Source: Litoribacterium kuwaitense (GTDB taxonomy: Bacteria; Bacillota; Bacilli; Bacillales; DSM-28697). Taken from it: 64,000 bases of DNA. The stretch is taken from NCBI RefSeq assembly GCF_011058155.1, contig NZ_JAALFC010000001.1, forward strand, positions 186,001-250,000, written 5' to 3'. Positions within the stretch are counted from its first letter, which is position 1. Each line of letters opens with the position of its first letter. The notes beneath the pieces were generated by a model that saw only the letters and a list, made by a program, of their open reading frames with translations, did no database searches and was not told the DNA's origin. Positions 53,243-63,057 of the stretch are shown here, in pieces. Both the position numbers and the translations under genes were made by a program.

Positions 53243-53782
53243 ATGAACGCAAGAAAGAAAAAAAGGCTTGTGCTCCGGTCTTCAATCTTACTTGTAATGC
53301 TTGTTGCTGTTGGTTACACGCTTTATTCTGGCATTTTCGACAAGCCATCCATTGTTAGGGCGGGCCAGGTTGCACCCAACTTTTCTTTGGAAACGCTTGA
53401 CGGAGGGCGTATTGAGCTGGAGGAATTGCGTGGAAAAGGGGTTATTATCAATTTCTGGGGTACGTATTGTGAGCCTTGTGAACGCGAAATGCCTGCTTTA
53501 GAGGCTGGTTACAACATGTATAAAGATCAAGGTGTTGAAGTGCTTGCAGTGAACGTTGCAGAAACGAAGATTATTGTCAAAGATTTTGTTGATAGGATGG
53601 GGACGACTTTTCCAATTTTAATGGACAACCGCTCTGAAATTATGAAGCTATATGGCGTTGGACAGCTCCCTTCTACTTTTATGATTGATCCAACCGGTGA
53701 AATCGTTCAGCACAAAATTGGCGAAATGAGTGCAGAAGAAATTCGTGGCTATATGGAAGCTGTAAAGCCAAATGAAACGTAG
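53243..53782 (+). CDS. resA: ResA, extracytoplasmic thiol-disulfide oxidoreductase
   Basis: A 179-residue membrane-tethered thioredoxin-like protein. It reduces apocytochrome c cysteines before haem attachment. N-terminal anchor at 12-30, then the thioredoxin fold with active-site C76-E-P-C79 in NFWGTYCEPCE and cis-Pro LPSTFMID. A TATAAT at 53203-53208 may be its -10. First gene of resABCDE, 8 nt before resB. Confidence 0.95.
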   Translation: MNARKKKRLVLRSSILLVMLVAVGYTLYSGIFDKPSIVRAGQVAPNFSLETLDGGRIELEELRGKGVIINFWGTYCEPCEREMPALEAGYNMYKDQGVEVLAVNVAETKIIVKDFVDRMGTTFPILMDNRSEIMKLYGVGQLPSTFMIDPTGEIVQHKIGEMSAEEIRGYMEAVKPNET

Positions 53783-53790
53783 GTGGTTGT

Positions 53791-55473
53791 ATGCAGAAAG
53801 TAAAATGTGAATGTGGGCATGTGAATCCACAAGGAACACACTTATGTGAAGCTTGTGGCCGCCCCTTAACCGAAGAGGAGCGTAAACGAAAAGTTGCTGA
53901 GATGCGTTATGAAGGAACTGCTCGTCGCTCCCAAACGTATAAGCGAAACATTGTCGATCGAATCTGGCAGTTCTTTTCTTCAGTTAAAGTTGGGATTTGG
54001 CTTATCGTCGTGACGTTAATTGCTTCGGCTCTTGGTACAGTATTTCCTCAAGCGGAATATTTGCCTCCTGGATCAACGGAAGCGATTTATTATGAAGAAG
54101 AGTTTGGTATATTCGGGAAGATTTTTTATCAGCTCGGTTTTCACGAAATGTACGCTCAATGGTGGTACATATTACTCGTCGCCTCGATCGGTGTTTCGCT
54201 AGTGATTTGTTCTCTCGATCGCTTCGTTCCGCTTTATCGGGCTTTAAAGCACCAGCGTGTCAAAAAAGCAGATCATTTCTTAAAGCACCAGCGACTTCAC
54301 TCTGTAACCGAGCATAAAAACGTTTCTTTAGATGAAATGAAAAAGGCTCTTGAAAAAAAACGTTATCGTGTTCGGAGTGACGGAAACCATTTACTTGCCG
54401 AAAAAGGTCGTTTTTCACGCTGGGGTCCATATGTAAACCATATTGGACTGATTATTTTCTTAATTGGGGTTATGCTTCGTTTTTCACCAGATATGTACGT
54501 GCAAGATCACTTATGGGTGCGTGAACACGAAACACAACCGATCCCCCATTCAAATGGCTATTATTTAGAAAATGTAGATTTTGAAGTTGAATATTATGAC
54601 CCAGAAGCAAATGAAGGCGAATACAAGGAAGCTTTAGAGCGTGTAGGTGGAAACGTTGTTAAAGCGCATAAAACAGACGCAATTATTTATAAGCGTGCAG
54701 AAGGAACGGTTCCAGGCGAAGAGCCAGAGTTGGAAAAAGTAAGTGAAGAGCTGATCCGTGTAAATCACCCTTTAAAAATAGACGGACTAACGCTTTATCA
54801 AATGAACTATAAACCGGCTGAGCTCTACAGATTAACGCTTGGTTTAGATCGAAATGATACAGAAGATCGAGTTGGGACGTTCACTGTTGATCTGAGTGAT
54901 GAAAGACTAATGAATGATGACGAAGTTGTCTATGATCTTGGTGATGGCTATGAAGTTACATTATCCGGCTATTATCCAGATTATGAAGTGAAGGAAGAGT
55001 GGGTTGACGGGGAAAAGCAAGTCAACTTAGGCTCAAAATCTAAAATTCCGGATAATCCAGTGTTTGTTTTTGAAGTGACCGGTCCTGATATCGAAGAGGT
55101 GGAGCGGAGCGTCATCGGAATTGGGATCAACGTCTCTGCGCCAGACGCCGACAATGTATATTCCTTATCCCTTGTCCAACCAGATTTCAGACAGGCGACA
55201 GGCCTTAGTGTGACAAAAGACCGGACGCTAGGTATTATTAGCGTTGGCGGTGCGATTTTTATGCTTGGGGTCATTCAAGGAATGTATTGGACACATCGTC
55301 GTATTTGGGTGAAAAATGATGACGATGAGGTTTGGGTGAGTGGTCATACAAACAAAAACTGGTTTGGACTGAAAAGAGAGCTGGATGAAGTGATTGCACC
55401 TTTTTCCCTTACGTCTGTTGTTGATCGAAAAGAAGAGTCTAAAGCGAAAGACTCTCTGAAGGGAAGTGAGTAG
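53791..55473 (+). CDS. resB: ResB cytochrome c biogenesis protein
   Basis: A 560-residue membrane protein of the CcsB/Ccs1 family; with ResC it moves haem and attaches it to cytochrome c. The N-terminus has a zinc-ribbon-like CECGHVN...LCEACG. Membrane spans near 67-87, 126-146 and 212-232, a large extracytoplasmic domain, and a last span near 480-500 are visible. GTGGTTG-type weak SD. It ends 1 nt before resC. Confidence 0.93.
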   Translation: MQKVKCECGHVNPQGTHLCEACGRPLTEEERKRKVAEMRYEGTARRSQTYKRNIVDRIWQFFSSVKVGIWLIVVTLIASALGTVFPQAEYLPPGSTEAIYYEEEFGIFGKIFYQLGFHEMYAQWWYILLVASIGVSLVICSLDRFVPLYRALKHQRVKKADHFLKHQRLHSVTEHKNVSLDEMKKALEKKRYRVRSDGNHLLAEKGRFSRWGPYVNHIGLIIFLIGVMLRFSPDMYVQDHLWVREHETQPIPHSNGYYLENVDFEVEYYDPEANEGEYKEALERVGGNVVKAHKTDAIIYKRAEGTVPGEEPELEKVSEELIRVNHPLKIDGLTLYQMNYKPAELYRLTLGLDRNDTEDRVGTFTVDLSDERLMNDDEVVYDLGDGYEVTLSGYYPDYEVKEEWVDGEKQVNLGSKSKIPDNPVFVFEVTGPDIEEVERSVIGIGINVSAPDADNVYSLSLVQPDFRQATGLSVTKDRTLGIISVGGAIFMLGVIQGMYWTHRRIWVKNDDDEVWVSGHTNKNWFGLKRELDEVIAPFSLTSVVDRKEESKAKDSLKGSE

Positions 55474-55474
55474 G

Positions 55475-56659
55475 ATGGTAGAATTTAGTGGGAATTTATT
55501 ATTTGTTGCGTTTATATGTTATTTAGTAGCGACTGCTTTTTTGGTGGGGCTATTCGAAAAAAGCAAGATGAAGTCGTTTGGACGAAGAGTGGCGTGATCG
55601 GATATACAATCACCGTGATTGGCTTTTTAAGTAACCTCGGCTACTTTATTTTGCGCTGGATTGTAGCTGGACGAGCTCCGGTTAGTAACTTGTTTGAGTT
55701 TATTACGTTCTTTGGCATGATGTTTATCTTTGCCTTTTTAATCATATACTGGATGTATAAGCTGAACGTACTTGGATTATTCACGTTACCGATTGTCTTA
55801 CTTATCATTGCTTATGGAAGCATGTTTCCAAACGAAGTTGAACCGCTCGTCGATTCACTGCAAAGTAATTGGTTAAGCATTCATGTAACAACCGTTGGAG
55901 CTGGACAAGCGATCTTAGCGATCAGCTTTGCTGCAGGTTTAATTTACTTGTTGCGTGTTGTTGATCAAGCAAAAGCAACGAAAAAAAACGTTTTGGATCG
56001 AATTTATTCTTTTTACATTATGCAGTGCGCTGGCGTTTATCGTTCTTACGTCGACGTTCTCGGCGATGAACCATAGCGAAGTGTACACGTTTATTGAAGA
56101 TGAGCAAGAATTACAGATTGAATACAACATTCCGGCCGTATTTGCGCCGGCAGGTGGAGAGCTCGTCGCTGGAGAGCCATATTTTTCAGCACCTTTTGAA
56201 GCCCCTGCCTGGTTGAATGGTGCTGAAGCGCCGCGCCGGTTTAACACGCTACTCATATCTCTCGTTGGTGGTCTTCTCGTCTATGGCCTGTTGCGTTTAA
56301 TCTTCAGAAAACGAATCGGTGCTGTCATCCATCCGAAACTGAAAGGGATTCGACCAGAGCTGCTTGATGAAATTTCCTATCGGGCGGTAGCGATCGGCTT
56401 TCCTGTCTTTGCTCTAGGCGGTTTAGTCTTTGCGATGATTTGGGCTCAAGAAGCTTGGGGACGTTTTTGGGGCTGGGATCCGAAGGAAGTATGGGCGCTG
56501 ATTACCTTTTTGTTTTATGCTGCCTTCCTCCATTTACGTCTTTCTCAAGGGTGGCACGGAGAGCGTTCGGCTTGGCTGGCGGTCGTCGGTTTTGCTATCA
56601 TTATGTTTAACTTAATCTTTGTAAACTTAGTCATCTCTGGACTTCACTCTTACGCATAA
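55475..56659 (+). pseudogene. resC: ResC (CcsA-type cytochrome c synthase), two frameshifts
   Basis: The ATG at 55475 starts [19 protein letters not shown]. After TTTTTT at 55537-55542 the family sequence [15 protein letters not shown] is one frame over, needing one more T. After A8 at 55981-55988 (AKATKK) the continuation [17 protein letters not shown] is again shifted, needing one A less. Both repairs together give 394 residues, the normal size, with the haem-handling WAQEAWGRFWGWDPKEVWALI (core WGWDPKEVW) intact. As read no full-length protein results. Confidence 0.93.
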
Positions 56660-56693
56660 GATCAGAGAGTTAAGCGATAGAAAGGTGGGAAAA

Positions 56694-56718
56694 CTGCTGC
56701 CAGCACTCCTGGCGGCAG
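56694..56718 (+). promoter_or_regulatory. Hairpin between resD ribosome site and start codon
   Basis: CTGCTGCCA pairs with TGGCGGCAG (one wobble) around GCACTCC. AAAGGTGGG lies upstream at 56681-56689 and the resD ATG is 7 nt downstream of the stem. Confidence 0.55.
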
Positions 56719-56724
56719 AGGTCT

Positions 56725-57441
56725 ATGGAAAAATCAGCACACATTTTGGTCGTGGATGATGAAGAGAGGATCCGCCGCCTTTTAAAAATGTATCTTGAGC
56801 GTGAGCATTATACAGTAGACGAAGCAGAAGATGGAGAATCTGCTCTTGAAAAAGCTGTAGAATCAGATTACGACTGTATCTTACTCGATTTAATGCTTCC
56901 GGGAATGGATGGCGTCGAGGTTTGTGAAAAAATTCGTGACAAAAAAGCGACGCCCATCCTCATGCTCACCGCGAAAGGTGAAGAGGCGAATCGTGTTCAA
57001 GGGTTTGAATCAGGAGCGGATGACTATATTGTCAAGCCTTTCTCACCGCGCGAGGTTGTACTGCGCGTCAAGGCAATTTTGCGTCGTGCCGATAGCACGA
57101 AGTTTTTACAAACAGAAACACAAGCAAAAAATGTGCTCGTCTTCACACATTTAACGATTGACCACGATGCGCATCGTGTGACCGCAAGTGATAAAGAAAT
57201 CGGTCTTACACCGAAAGAATATGAACTGCTTCATTTTATGGCAAAGACTCCCGACAAAGTGTTTTCTCGAGAGCAATTGTTAAAGGAAGTTTGGAAGTAT
57301 GAGTTCTTTGGCGATTTGCGAACGGTCGATACACATGTCAAACGATTGCGAGAGAAGCTCTCGAAAGTGTCTAAAGAAGCCGCGCAAATGATTGTGACGG
57401 TTTGGGGTGTCGGTTATAAATTTGAAGCGACAGGCGAGTAA
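56725..57441 (+). CDS. resD: Response regulator ResD
   Basis: A 238-residue OmpR-family regulator of respiration and anaerobic genes. Receiver domain with acidic pair D11-D12, phosphorylation site D55 and the Lys in IVKPFSP; winged-helix output domain from about 138 with KEYELLHFMAK and GDLRTVDTHVKRLREKL. Its nearest SD-like bases (GAGG) are 3 nt from the ATG, while a better site is beyond a hairpin. The stop touches the resE start. Confidence 0.96.
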   Translation: MEKSAHILVVDDEERIRRLLKMYLEREHYTVDEAEDGESALEKAVESDYDCILLDLMLPGMDGVEVCEKIRDKKATPILMLTAKGEEANRVQGFESGADDYIVKPFSPREVVLRVKAILRRADSTKFLQTETQAKNVLVFTHLTIDHDAHRVTASDKEIGLTPKEYELLHFMAKTPDKVFSREQLLKEVWKYEFFGDLRTVDTHVKRLREKLSKVSKEAAQMIVTVWGVGYKFEATGE

Positions 57442-59211
57442 ATGATTTGGCGCAGTGTTGTTGGTAAACTGTGGCTGACGATTATTTTACTCGTCGCCTT
57501 CGTTCTATTGATTTTGACGGTGCTCTTATTGCAATTCTTTCGCGGTTTTCAAGTCGATGAGGCTAGAGACAAGTTGACGCAGGTTGCCTCGAAAGTCGTG
57601 ACGATTGTAGAGGAGCATGATGACCCTGAATTGGCGCGCTCTATTGCTTTTGAAATTGCGGATGATACGACCGGGGTCATTATTGCTGCTAGTTCGAATG
57701 AATACTGGATGAGTGAATCGTGGCAAATGAACGGCGTTGCTTTACACCAGTGGCTTTTGGATTCTAAGCTTTCTTCAGTGTTATTGTCAGGTGAAACGGT
57801 TTCGGAGACGACCTCATTACAGCAGCCGCAACAACCGCAGCCAATGGATGTCATGATCATTGGAATGCCTGCGCCTGTAACGCCATCAGGTGACGGTGCG
57901 GTCTTTGTTTATCAATCATTGGATGTCGTACAACGGACGACAGAAGAAACGACACGGCTTGTGTTGCTAAGTGCCGGCGTGGCGATATTTTTAACGACAA
58001 TTTTTGCGTTCTTTTTATCAACCCGAATTACGGCGCCTTTACGGAAGATGCGTGAAGCAGCATTTGAAATGGCACGGGGTGAGTTTGATACAAAGATTCC
58101 AATTTTAACACACGATGAAATTGGTGAACTTGCCCTTGCCTTTAACCGGATGGGGCGTGAATTACAATTTCATGTGAACGCATTAAACCAAGAAAAAGAG
58201 CAGCTATCAAGCATATTAAGCAGTATGGTAGACGGGGTCATTACTTTAAACCGTGATGGCGAGGTTTTGCTGACAAACCCACCGGCAAAACGCTTTATTA
58301 ATACGTGGAGATACGAAAATAAGGCTGAAGAATTACCGCCCCTCTTATCAGAACTATTTGCGGATGCTGTGCAAAATGAGGATGTAGAAACGGCAGAAAT
58401 TACGATCCAAGGACGCATTTGGGTCATCATTATGGCCCCTTTATACGACGGCTCGTACGTCCGCGGGGCGGTCGCTGTATTAAGAGACATGACGGACGAA
58501 CGGAAGCTTGATAAATTGCGGACGGACTTTATTGCAAACGTATCTCATGAATTACGTACACCAATTTCGTTGCTCCAAGGTTACAGTGAAGCGATCGTTG
58601 ATGATGTCGCTGTCAGTGAGCAGGATAAACGTGAAGTCGGTAAGATCATTTATGAGGAATCTTTACGGATGGGACGTCTTGTCAATGAACTGCTTGATTT
58701 AGCCCGTGTCGAAGCTGGTCATGTAGAATTAAACAAAAACGACGTCTCGCTTAGGACGTACTTTGACCGGATGATACAAAAATTTAACACGCTGGCTCAA
58801 GAAAGAGATGTGCAATTAAAGACAGATTTGCATTTGACGGTTGATCATTTCCCTTTGGATGAAGATCGATTGGAGCAAGTGTTGACAAATTTACTAGACA
58901 ACGCCATTCGTCATACAGAGGCTCAAGGAGAAGTCGTTTTGCACGCACAAGCGACACCAAAACGACTAATGATCGAAGTTCGTGATACAGGTGTAGGTAT
59001 TCCAGAAGAAGACCTTCCATTTGTTTTTGAGCGCTTTTATAAAGCTGATAAGGCAAGAACGCGCGGGATGAGTGGGACAGGCTTAGGACTTGCCATTTCA
59101 AAAAATTTAGTAGAAGCACACCAAGGGACAATCACCGTTCATAGCAAGCAGCATGAAGGGACGACTTTTACAGTAACGTTCCCGCATCCAATGATAGACG
59201 AACGTTATTAG
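57442..59211 (+). CDS. resE: Sensor histidine kinase ResE
   Basis: A 589-residue membrane kinase partner of ResD. Two membrane spans (about 9-30 and 172-194) flank an extracytoplasmic domain; then HAMP (195-247), PAS (about 255-350), the dimerisation helix with H369 (NVSHELRTPISLLQGYSEA) and the ATPase with N box LLDNAIRHTE, DTGVGIPEEDLP and GTGLGLAISKNLV. ATG directly abuts the resD stop. Terminator follows. Confidence 0.95.
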   Translation: MIWRSVVGKLWLTIILLVAFVLLILTVLLLQFFRGFQVDEARDKLTQVASKVVTIVEEHDDPELARSIAFEIADDTTGVIIAASSNEYWMSESWQMNGVALHQWLLDSKLSSVLLSGETVSETTSLQQPQQPQPMDVMIIGMPAPVTPSGDGAVFVYQSLDVVQRTTEETTRLVLLSAGVAIFLTTIFAFFLSTRITAPLRKMREAAFEMARGEFDTKIPILTHDEIGELALAFNRMGRELQFHVNALNQEKEQLSSILSSMVDGVITLNRDGEVLLTNPPAKRFINTWRYENKAEELPPLLSELFADAVQNEDVETAEITIQGRIWVIIMAPLYDGSYVRGAVAVLRDMTDERKLDKLRTDFIANVSHELRTPISLLQGYSEAIVDDVAVSEQDKREVGKIIYEESLRMGRLVNELLDLARVEAGHVELNKNDVSLRTYFDRMIQKFNTLAQERDVQLKTDLHLTVDHFPLDEDRLEQVLTNLLDNAIRHTEAQGEVVLHAQATPKRLMIEVRDTGVGIPEEDLPFVFERFYKADKARTRGMSGTGLGLAISKNLVEAHQGTITVHSKQHEGTTFTVTFPHPMIDERY

Positions 59212-59326
59212 TCAGCTTGTAAAATGTTTCCTCGGCCTCAGGCATGTCTAGTCAGTCAATTATTTTTAAGCGAAGCTGATAAATAGGACTCTCTTTTAAA
59301 AGTGTTGATCATTTTTCTGCACTCTG

Positions 59327-59354
59327 AACCGACCGCTATTCTGGTCGGTTTTTT
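59327..59354 (+). terminator. Terminator of the res operon
   Basis: AACCGACC pairs perfectly with GGTCGGTT around eight bases, followed by six T residues. Confidence 0.85.
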
Positions 59355-59472
59355 GAGGTTGATTAGAAAGTAAATCAGCGATAAGGGCATATTCATGCTA
59401 CAATAGCTCTTGAAAACAAATTGTATACAATGACCGGTTGAATCATAGGAAATTCGTTTTTGTAGAAAAGTA

Positions 59473-59498
59473 TGTAACTTTTCTTCCTAATGATCGAC
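59473..59498 (+). promoter_or_regulatory. ECF-type (sigma-X) promoter of sigX
   Basis: TGTAAC at 59473-59478 and CGAC at 59495-59498, 16 nt apart, fit the AAC/CGAC type recognised by ECF sigma factors. sigX is autoregulated from such a site in B. subtilis. It lies 27 nt before the GTG start. Confidence 0.6.
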
Positions 59499-59525
59499 AA
59501 ATAGGTTATACGGGGAGGTTCAGTC

Positions 59526-60086
59526 GTGCATTCGCTGTTTCAGGAACTTTATGATAAATATCATACAGATTTATTTACATTTTTAGTGTATATGGTGAAA
59601 AATCGAGAGCAAGCTGAAGACCTCGTCCAAGAGGTTTACATTAAAGTGTTACGCTCCTATGATTCATTCGAAGGTAAAAGTTCAGAAAAAACGTGGCTTT
59701 TTTCCATTGCGAAGCATGTTGCAATTGATTGGCTCCGTAGTCAAAAAAGGAAAAAAGAGCATAGTGGCGACTCATTCGAATGGGCAACGGCTCAGTTGCA
59801 ACAACAGCCGTCGCCGGAAGACATGCCTGAAGAGCATGCTTTGTTAATGGAGGACATTCGCTGGCTATATGAATGTCTTGATCAATGTAATGAAAAACAA
59901 AAGACGGTGCTTGTCTTAAGGTATATTCAATCGTTATCGATTGCTGAAACGGCGGAAATACTCGATTGGTCAGAAAGTAAAGTGAAAACGACACAGCACA
60001 GGGCGATCAAAAAGCTGCAGCGCCTAATGAATGCCTCGACCGGGAAAGGGGGGAGCATCCATGAAAAAACGTCATTGGACCGATGA
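59526..60086 (+). CDS. sigX: ECF sigma factor SigX
   Basis: A 186-residue extracytoplasmic-function sigma factor linked in B. subtilis to cell-surface charge and antimicrobial peptide response. Region 2: YDKYHTDLFTFLVYMV, AEDLVQEVYIKVLRSYDSF; region 4: QSLSIAETAEILDWSESKVKTT. GTG start at 59526 behind GGGGAGG. It overlaps its anti-sigma gene by 26 nt. Confidence 0.92.
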   Translation: MHSLFQELYDKYHTDLFTFLVYMVKNREQAEDLVQEVYIKVLRSYDSFEGKSSEKTWLFSIAKHVAIDWLRSQKRKKEHSGDSFEWATAQLQQQPSPEDMPEEHALLMEDIRWLYECLDQCNEKQKTVLVLRYIQSLSIAETAEILDWSESKVKTTQHRAIKKLQRLMNASTGKGGSIHEKTSLDR

Positions 60087-61323
60087 AGAGGTAAAAAAAG
60101 CTCTAAGTGACATGCCTAAGATCGACGACACGCAAGAAAAAGAAGCATTGTATCGAAATATTTCCGAACGGTTAAACGATGTTCCTTTGTCGAAACCGTC
60201 TAAAAAACGCCGTCATCGCTGGGTTCCGGTTTTTTCTTTCGTTGCGACAGCGCTCATATTGCTATTAATTGCCATACCACTTATTCCCTCTGATGAGGAA
60301 AGCTACAATTTGGCAGATGAAGCCGTACCTGAAATACAGGAGGTACAGCCATTTAGCGGTGCGCAGGATGCCCCGAAAGGAGAAAGACAGCAGCCTATTG
60401 AACGGAGGGCAACTGGAGACCAAAGGGAGTCAGCGGTTGAGCGCTCAATGATGCGAATGCCTTTAGCCGAGGAGCATGTCATTAGGAGTATCCCGACTGG
60501 CAGTGAGGTCGTGACTGTTCCGTATATTGATCCAAGTGCACAATTTATCGTTCCGGTCAGTTATACGGTCCAAGACGGGGAAACGACTGAGCAAATGGAA
60601 CAAATATATGCTGAAGCAGATCAACTCGCAAGCGATGAAGCATTCGGTTTAGGGGCATCGTTGCTTGAAAATGTTGAAATTGAGAAGAATGATGACAAAC
60701 GGATGATTACGTTAAATTTTAGTCAAGAGAAAGCAACTCAACTCAACCAAGGATCTACGGCAAGCACGTTACTCGTTTTATCTTTAGAAGAAGCTTTTGG
60801 TTCATCATTTGATTTTGTCCGTTTGCAAACAGAAGGTCAGCCTGGGTTGTCTTTAGGCAATTTCGGAACGGTGGAGGAGTTAGAACTGATAAATCAAAAG
60901 CCTCGACCTTATTTTATCTATGAAACGGATGCAACTCGTTTTCTCATTGCGATGCCAAGTCATTTTTCCGAGCCAGCCTTACCAGAAAGCTTTGATGAAG
61001 CTCTGCAATTTATGAAAACACCACCTGACGTGTTACCGGGAGTGTCTTCTGCCCTTGAACCGGTGGAGATTCAGGAGGCGACACTACTCAACGAAACGGC
61101 GACGGTCACATTCGCCAACCTGGACAGTTTGAATTCAAACGAAAATTTAGACCAGCTTCAATGGATGATCGAGGCCATTCTTATGACAGCTAAAGAATAC
61201 GGTGCTGTGCGCGTACAGTTTGAAGGGGCGCAGGGCGCTCAAATTGGACCGTATGCATTGAATCAACCGATTGAAGTTCCTGTGGCTGCTAATCGTCACG
61301 ATGCCCTTAAGCAAGACGAATAA
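60061..61323 (+). CDS. rsiX: Anti-sigma-X factor RsiX-like
   Basis: A 420-residue single-pass membrane protein. The cytosolic N-terminus (1-58), rich in basic and acidic residues, would hold SigX; one span (about 58-80, VFSFVATALILLLIAIPLI); then a large extracytoplasmic domain with two GerMN-like or similar repeats not clearly recognised. Gene position after sigX and topology support the call. ATG at 60061 behind AAGGGGGGAGC; the 60031 start is less supported. Confidence 0.85.
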   Translation: MKKRHWTDEEVKKALSDMPKIDDTQEKEALYRNISERLNDVPLSKPSKKRRHRWVPVFSFVATALILLLIAIPLIPSDEESYNLADEAVPEIQEVQPFSGAQDAPKGERQQPIERRATGDQRESAVERSMMRMPLAEEHVIRSIPTGSEVVTVPYIDPSAQFIVPVSYTVQDGETTEQMEQIYAEADQLASDEAFGLGASLLENVEIEKNDDKRMITLNFSQEKATQLNQGSTASTLLVLSLEEAFGSSFDFVRLQTEGQPGLSLGNFGTVEELELINQKPRPYFIYETDATRFLIAMPSHFSEPALPESFDEALQFMKTPPDVLPGVSSALEPVEIQEATLLNETATVTFANLDSLNSNENLDQLQWMIEAILMTAKEYGAVRVQFEGAQGAQIGPYALNQPIEVPVAANRHDALKQDE

Positions 61324-61366
61324 AAAAACGAAAGGCGCCTTATCTTTTGGCGTCTTTCGTTTTTAT
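61323..61366. terminator. Bidirectional terminator between rsiX and serA
   Basis: ACGAAAGGCGCC pairs with GGCGTCTTTCGT (one wobble) around nine bases, with A-rich and T-rich flanks serving both convergent genes. Confidence 0.88.
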
Positions 61367-61376
61367 TGCTTTGTTA

Positions 61377-62948
61377 TTAAAGCTCAATCGTTTTTAATGA
61401 GTCGAGTTCATCAATAAATGAAAGGTCGTGGACAACATCTTCGGTCAATACTCGGTCAAACGATAGCATCATAATGGCTTCGCCGCCAGCAGTTTTTCGG
61501 CCAACTTGCATCGTTGCAATGTTGACGCCGTGCTGAGCCAGGATATGTCCGACTTTACCAATGACCCCTGGTTGGTCATTGTGGTGAATGTAGACGAGAT
61601 GTCCTTCTGGCAGAAAATCAATGTCAAAACTGTTCACGTTGACAATTCGTATCCCGTACCCTTGGACGAATGTACCAGTCAATGTAAAGGTCGTTTGTTC
61701 TCCGCGAACTTCAACCGAGATCAAATTAGAGTAGCCTTTCGTTTCGGTTGAAATCTTTTCACCGTAATGAATATCACGCTGTTTCGCTGTCATCGTTGCA
61801 TTCACATCATTAATACCTGTATCTACACGTTCCTGCAAAAAACCTACGAGGAAAGCACGTGTAGTTACAGATGTTTCTAATGAAGCCACCTCACCAGCGT
61901 ACGTAATGGACACTTCTTTAACAGGTTCTCTCATGCACTGAGATAAAAACCGGCCCATGGTTTTCGTTAAATGATAAAACGGCTCCATCTGCTCAAATAC
62001 ATCCTTTGGCAGAGCGGGGAGGTTGATGGACGATTGAGCTGGTCGTCCGTCTAAGAAGGAGAGCACTTCGCTGGCGACTTGTGTTGCTACATTGAGCTGC
62101 GCTTCTTTTGTAGATGCAGCGATATGAGGCGTAGCAATCACTTGGTCATATTGTAAAAGCGGATGTGCTTCAGGTGGCTCAACTTCGAAAACATCCAAAG
62201 CAACACCGGCAATATGATCTTTATCCAAGTAGTTCACTAAAGCGGATTCGTCAATGATACCCCCACGTGCACAGTTAATTAAATAGACACCTTTTTTCGT
62301 AAGGGCAAGATTTTCGTCGTTGATTAATCCTCTTGTTGCCTTCGTGAGTGGTGTATGTACTGTGATAATGTCACATGATTCTAGCAACTCTTCTAAGCTA
62401 ACCGACTCAATCCCCATTTTATCTGCACGATTTTTTTGCAAGTATGGGTCAAATGCCTTGATTTTCATTTCAAAGGATTTAGCGCGCTTAGCAATTTCTG
62501 ATCCGATCCGTCCCATACCTACAATCCCAAGCGTTTTCCCGTAAAGCTCCCGACCTTGGAAAGCAGATCGATTCCAGTTGCCATTTTTTATGGAGGCTGT
62601 AGCTTGAGGGATGTTTCGCATGAGTGAGGCAATCATTGCAAATGTATGTTCGGCCGTCGAAATCGTGTTTCCATCGGGCGCATTGACGACGACGACACCA
62701 TGTTTTGTCGCTGCATCAATATCAATGTTGTCAACACCGACACCAGCACGAGCAATGATTTTTAAATTGGACATTTTTTCGATCAGTTCAGCGTCGACTT
62801 TTGTCTGGCTACGTACAAGTAGAGCATCATAAAGGTGTAAATCGGTCACGTCATGAGCATTTTTCTGTACAACGGTTACGTGGTCTGCCTCTAAAAGCGG
62901 TGCAAGACCTTCTTCACTCATTGCATCAGACACTAAAATGTATCCCAT
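61377..62948 (-). CDS. serA: D-3-phosphoglycerate dehydrogenase
   Basis: A 523-residue NAD enzyme that starts serine synthesis. Substrate domain and Rossmann fold with GIVGMGRIGSEIAKRA, catalytic Arg in NCARGGIIDE, Glu in ALDVFEVEPP and His in ATPHIAAST; then the allosteric substrate-binding (ASB) domain and a C-terminal ACT domain (IHHNDQPGVIGKVGHIL) that usually binds serine. ATG at 62948 behind AAAGGAG. Two tandem promoters upstream. Confidence 0.96.
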   Translation of the reverse strand: MGYILVSDAMSEEGLAPLLEADHVTVVQKNAHDVTDLHLYDALLVRSQTKVDAELIEKMSNLKIIARAGVGVDNIDIDAATKHGVVVVNAPDGNTISTAEHTFAMIASLMRNIPQATASIKNGNWNRSAFQGRELYGKTLGIVGMGRIGSEIAKRAKSFEMKIKAFDPYLQKNRADKMGIESVSLEELLESCDIITVHTPLTKATRGLINDENLALTKKGVYLINCARGGIIDESALVNYLDKDHIAGVALDVFEVEPPEAHPLLQYDQVIATPHIAASTKEAQLNVATQVASEVLSFLDGRPAQSSINLPALPKDVFEQMEPFYHLTKTMGRFLSQCMREPVKEVSITYAGEVASLETSVTTRAFLVGFLQERVDTGINDVNATMTAKQRDIHYGEKISTETKGYSNLISVEVRGEQTTFTLTGTFVQGYGIRIVNVNSFDIDFLPEGHLVYIHHNDQPGVIGKVGHILAQHGVNIATMQVGRKTAGGEAIMMLSFDRVLTEDVVHDLSFIDELDSLKTIEL

Positions 62949-63007
62949 CGGTTTAAGGTCTCCTTTGCCTGTCTAAGATAGTCTGAAAATGAAAGTTGAT
63001 TTTTTTG

Positions 63008-63036
63008 AAAGTACCATATCTACGAAACCAAGTCAA
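63008..63036 (-). promoter_or_regulatory. Proximal serA promoter
   Basis: On the minus strand, TTGACT (63036-63031), 17 nt, then TACTTT (63013-63008). About 60 nt before the serA start. Confidence 0.5.
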
Positions 63037-63057
63037 TAAATGACGAACATCAATAAT

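Larger units (their letters stand above)
59212..59525. other. 314-nt gap between resE and sigX
   Basis: Holds the res terminator (59327-59354) and the sigX promoter (59473-59498), plus GGGGAGG at 59513-59519 for sigX. No gene seen. Confidence 0.5.
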
